Below, one piece after another: positions 61,514-64,000 of a stretch of 64,000 nt of DNA. Source of the DNA: Flavobacterium gyeonganense. Lineage in GTDB: Bacteria; Bacteroidota; Bacteroidia; Flavobacteriales; Flavobacteriaceae. Location: positions 3,906,001 to 3,970,000 of the forward strand of contig NZ_CP121112.1 of NCBI RefSeq assembly GCF_029625295.1. Direction: 5' to 3'. How positions within the stretch are numbered: position 1 is the stretch's first letter; the number at the start of each line of letters is the position of its first letter. Both the position numbers and the translations under genes were made by a program. The notes beneath the pieces are model-generated. The model searched no databases. It was not told the origin of the DNA and was given only the letters and a program-made list of their open reading frames with translations.

Positions 61514-61549
61514 AAAAGTGCCATAAAACCTAAGTCTTACAGCACTTTC
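61514..61549 (-). terminator. Terminator, repeat family C copy 3
   Basis: AAAGTGC/GCACTTT forms the stem with the shared loop CATAAAACCTAAGTCTTACA, and on the minus strand a seven-T run follows. It ends the RND adaptor transcript (stop at 61583). Confidence 0.75.
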
Positions 61550-61582
61550 GAACAAATCAATAATTAATTAAATGAGTACAGG

Positions 61583-62662
61583 TTATTCGTTTATAACATC
61601 GCCTTCCTTAATTTCTTCGCTGGCGATTTTTATCAGTCTGTCTTTGCGGTTCAAATCACCGAATATTTCGATTTTATCTTCGATTTCCCTTCCTTTTTTT
61701 ACATCTACTCTTGTGGCTTTGTGGTTCAGTACTTTAATCACAAACAAACCTTCCGCAGAACTCACCAAAGCCGATTTTGGCACTACAAAGGTGCTGTCTT
61801 TTGCGTTAAGCGGCAATAGCACTTCGGCTACCATTCCGGGTAATAAATTTCCTTTGGTGTTGTGAACGTCCATTTCGACACGTTCAGAACGCAGTTTCAA
61901 ATCTAAAGCACCTGACATTCTGGTGATTGTTGCTTTAAAAGTTTCCGGCAATGATTTTACGTTAAAACTCATTTCGTCGCCACTGTGTAAATATCCGGTG
62001 TACAATTCGGGAACTGAAACCGCCAGACGCAATTTGTTTTGCTGCTGAATCGTCAATAATGGCGAACTTGAACTAGGACCCACAAAAGTTCCTAAATTCA
62101 CGTTTCTGGATGCCACAACACCATCAAAAGGAGCTCGGATTTCAAGATAACCTCTCATGATTGACACTTCTTTATGCGCTGCAACCGCTGCCTGATATTG
62201 GGCATAATCAGAGTTTTTCTTTCCGCTGGCCATTTCCAGATCATTTTTAGAAATCGTTCCTTCGACCTTGCTCGTTTCATACAAACGGTTGTAGGTGCTT
62301 TTGCTGGTCGCGTAAATAGCTTCCATCGATTTTAATCTCGATTGGGCTGCCGCCAGTTGTGAACTGATTTCCGGCGCTTCCAAAACGATCAAAAGCTGTC
62401 CTTTGGTTACTTTTGAACCAATATCTACTTTTAATGTTTTTACGAAACTGCTCACTTTAGCATACAGATCCACTTGTTGAAAACCGGTTAATTCGGCTGG
62501 CAAACGCAATTCGGTAGTTAGTTTTTCTTTTTCTAAAAGAAACGTTTCTGTTTTAGGTTCGATGGCTGCCGTAACTACTTCTTCTTTCTTATTATTACAA
62601 CTAGTTAGAAGAAATACGGCTGCAAAAAATAATGCGGTCGATTGTATAATTTTAGTTATCAT
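61583..62662 (-). CDS. RND periplasmic adaptor (second efflux system)
   Basis: The 359-residue lipoprotein has its lipobox Cys in VFLLTSCNNKK (about 22). AcrA/HlyD domains follow: ELTGFQQVDLYAKVSSFVKTLKVDIGSKVTKGQLLIVLEAPE (lipoyl), an alpha hairpin (about 85-145) and FDGVVASRNVNLGTFVGPSSSSPL. Its first 11 bases overlap the last bases of the permease gene, so translation is coupled. It is related in type to the adaptor at 33454 but not similar enough to be a copy. A family C terminator ends the unit. Confidence 0.95.
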   Translation of the reverse strand: MITKIIQSTALFFAAVFLLTSCNNKKEEVVTAAIEPKTETFLLEKEKLTTELRLPAELTGFQQVDLYAKVSSFVKTLKVDIGSKVTKGQLLIVLEAPEISSQLAAAQSRLKSMEAIYATSKSTYNRLYETSKVEGTISKNDLEMASGKKNSDYAQYQAAVAAHKEVSIMRGYLEIRAPFDGVVASRNVNLGTFVGPSSSSPLLTIQQQNKLRLAVSVPELYTGYLHSGDEMSFNVKSLPETFKATITRMSGALDLKLRSERVEMDVHNTKGNLLPGMVAEVLLPLNAKDSTFVVPKSALVSSAEGLFVIKVLNHKATRVDVKKGREIEDKIEIFGDLNRKDRLIKIASEEIKEGDVINE

Positions 62663-64000
62663 TTTTTGGATTTATTGATGAGATATAATGGATGCTTTCT
62701 TCGTCTTCAGGATCTAAAGAAACAGATTGTGTCGTGGTATGTTCCTGCGCCCAGGCAAAAATTAGTGGTAAAATCAATAATACAGCAAAGGTCGAAAATA
62801 ACAGTCCGCCAATTACGGCTCTACCCAACGGAGAAACCTGATCGCCTCCTTCGCCGTGCCCAATCGCCATAGGCAACATTCCCGCAATCATCGCCACCGA
62901 AGTCATGATAATCGGACGAAGACGCAGTGCCGCAGCTTCACGAGCCGACTCTAAGGCGTTTCCGTTTATTTTTCGCAATTGTTCGGCATTGGTAACCAAT
63001 AAAACGGCATTCGCAATCGAAACCCCAACCGACATGATGATCCCCATATACGATTGTAAGTTTAGGGTTGAACCAGTAATGGTCAGCATTAATAACGCTC
63101 CTAAAACTACCGCCGGAACTGTGGTTAAAATCACCAGAGAAACCTTGAATGACTGGAAATTAGCGGCCAACATTAAGAAGATTACAAAGATGGCAACCAA
63201 TAACCCTACTTGTAAACTACTTAATGTTTCTTCCAATACTTTACTCAGTCCAATTGGCGTGACAAACAAGCCACGTGGTAATTCGCCTAATGAACTGATT
63301 GTTGCAGCCACATCTTTAGTCGCCGTCCCCAAATCGGTTTGACTGATGTTTGCTGTAACCGTAATGTATGGCATTGCCCCTAAATTGTCATTTTCACCGC
63401 TTACAAAGCCGGGTGTAATTTTGGCGATGTCGCTTAAAACAGGACGAAGCGAGTTTTTTAATACCGGAATTTCTCCAATATCAGTTTTGCTTTTCATTTG
63501 GTTCAACGGCACCTGAACCTGAACATTCACCGAAAGACCTGATTTTTCATCGATCCACGTATTTTTTTCCGTATATCTGGATGATGAGGTAGCAGCAACC
63601 AGCGAACGCGAAATATCGTTCATATCAACACCTAATTCGGCAGCACGGGTTCTGTCAATATCAATATTCATGGCCGGATAATGAATAGGCTGACCAATCT
63701 GAACATCTCTGAAATACGCTATTTTCTGTAGTTTTTCTACAATTTGACTGGCATATAATTCATTTCGTTTTTTGTCTTTTCCGGCAATTCGAATTTCGAT
63801 TGGAGTAGGAGAGCCCTGACTCAAAACCTTATCTGTCAATTCGATAGGTTCGAAAGAGATTTTTACATCCGGAAGGATTTTCTTGATTCTCGCCCGAAGG
63901 TCATCTTTAAAATCATCCATATCGGTATGATATTCTTTTAAACTCACCTGAAAAACCGCTTCATGAGAACCTGCCATAAACAGATAAATCGGGTTAATCG
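62652..64000 (-). CDS. RND efflux permease (second system), C-terminal part, cut by the window edge
   Basis: The frame is open to 64000 (INPIYLFMAGSHEAVFQVSL at the edge), so the N-terminal part is outside. The visible 449 residues cover the second porter region (SFEPIELTDKVLSQGSPTPIEIRIAG, INDISRSLVAATSS-like) and the last helices (GLLVAIFVIFLMLAANFQSF, LRPIIMTSVAMIAGMLPMA). It belongs to the HAE1-like RND pumps. The adaptor gene follows with an 11-base overlap. No outer-membrane factor gene follows within the window, so it must lie upstream or elsewhere. Confidence 0.95.
   Translation of the reverse strand, partial: INPIYLFMAGSHEAVFQVSLKEYHTDMDDFKDDLRARIKKILPDVKISFEPIELTDKVLSQGSPTPIEIRIAGKDKKRNELYASQIVEKLQKIAYFRDVQIGQPIHYPAMNIDIDRTRAAELGVDMNDISRSLVAATSSSRYTEKNTWIDEKSGLSVNVQVQVPLNQMKSKTDIGEIPVLKNSLRPVLSDIAKITPGFVSGENDNLGAMPYITVTANISQTDLGTATKDVAATISSLGELPRGLFVTPIGLSKVLEETLSSLQVGLLVAIFVIFLMLAANFQSFKVSLVILTTVPAVVLGALLMLTITGSTLNLQSYMGIIMSVGVSIANAVLLVTNAEQLRKINGNALESAREAAALRLRPIIMTSVAMIAGMLPMAIGHGEGGDQVSPLGRAVIGGLLFSTFAVLLILPLIFAWAQEHTTTQSVSLDPEDEESIHYISSINPKNDN

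Noticed and set aside
1..64000. CRISPR arrays, tRNA or rRNA genes, prophage modules
   Set aside because: No regularly spaced repeats with unique spacers, no cloverleaf sequences and no structural phage genes were recognised on either strand.

Overview
The window looks like chromosome from a Flavobacterium-like member of the Bacteroidota. The evidence is AT-rich DNA, lipoproteins with SSC/ISC-type lipoboxes, a type IX secretion C-terminal sorting domain, few Shine-Dalgarno sites, TAnnTTTG-type -7 elements, and several families of structured intergenic repeats. I see no rRNA, tRNA, CRISPR array, prophage or complete classical insertion sequence.

Layout. 1-6.7 kb: a MocR-type regulator facing a divergent EamA exporter, a second DMT transporter, a short Met/Cys-rich leader-like ORF, glutamate dehydrogenase, and a frameshifted sterol-desaturase-family gene. 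6.9-13 kb: housekeeping and stress genes (DUF6526-like, DUF4142, hypoxanthine-DNA glycosylase-like, AraC regulator, serine hydrolase, XRE membrane regulator). 13-19.6 kb: an FAD oxidoreductase and a lipid-transport operon (MlaE, MlaF, MlaD, AsmA). 19.8-28.6 kb: a two-domain glycosyltransferase, topoisomerase IB and small enzymes or regulators (DinB, VOC, DoxX, GNAT, Crp). 28.7-35.5 kb: a complete RND efflux operon (TetR, adaptor, pump, a 37-residue membrane peptide, outer-membrane factor) with repeated operator-like sites. 35.9-40.6 kb: response regulator, cupin, ArsR-SRPBCC-DoxX operon, SMP-30 protein, T9SS-exported LamG protein. 41-45 kb: gluconate utilisation (gnd, gntP, gntK). 46.5-50.5 kb: a putative 3-keto-glycoside module (two Gfo/Idh/MocA oxidoreductases plus a double DUF1080 protein). 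50.7-55.8 kb: small stress genes including truncated globin and a DJ-1/PfpI protein. 56-61.2 kb: an accessory stretch with a REP-associated transposase (RAYT), its REP hairpins, an XRE regulator, a YodC-like protein and an unrecognised propeller-like two- or three-gene locus. 61.6-64 kb: the end of a second RND efflux operon, cut by the window edge.

Two themes recur. First, at least seven reading-frame breaks, nearly all at homopolymers, split otherwise well-conserved genes. Uncorrected sequencing indels are the simplest explanation, though slippage or real decay is possible at individual sites. Second, at least five families of intergenic repeats, many at gene ends and some acting as terminators, are scattered through the window together with one RAYT transposase. 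The best candidates for something undescribed are the propeller/WHGYPADY locus at 58.9-60.6 kb, the leader ORF at 3.7 kb, and the small membrane peptide inside the RND operon.
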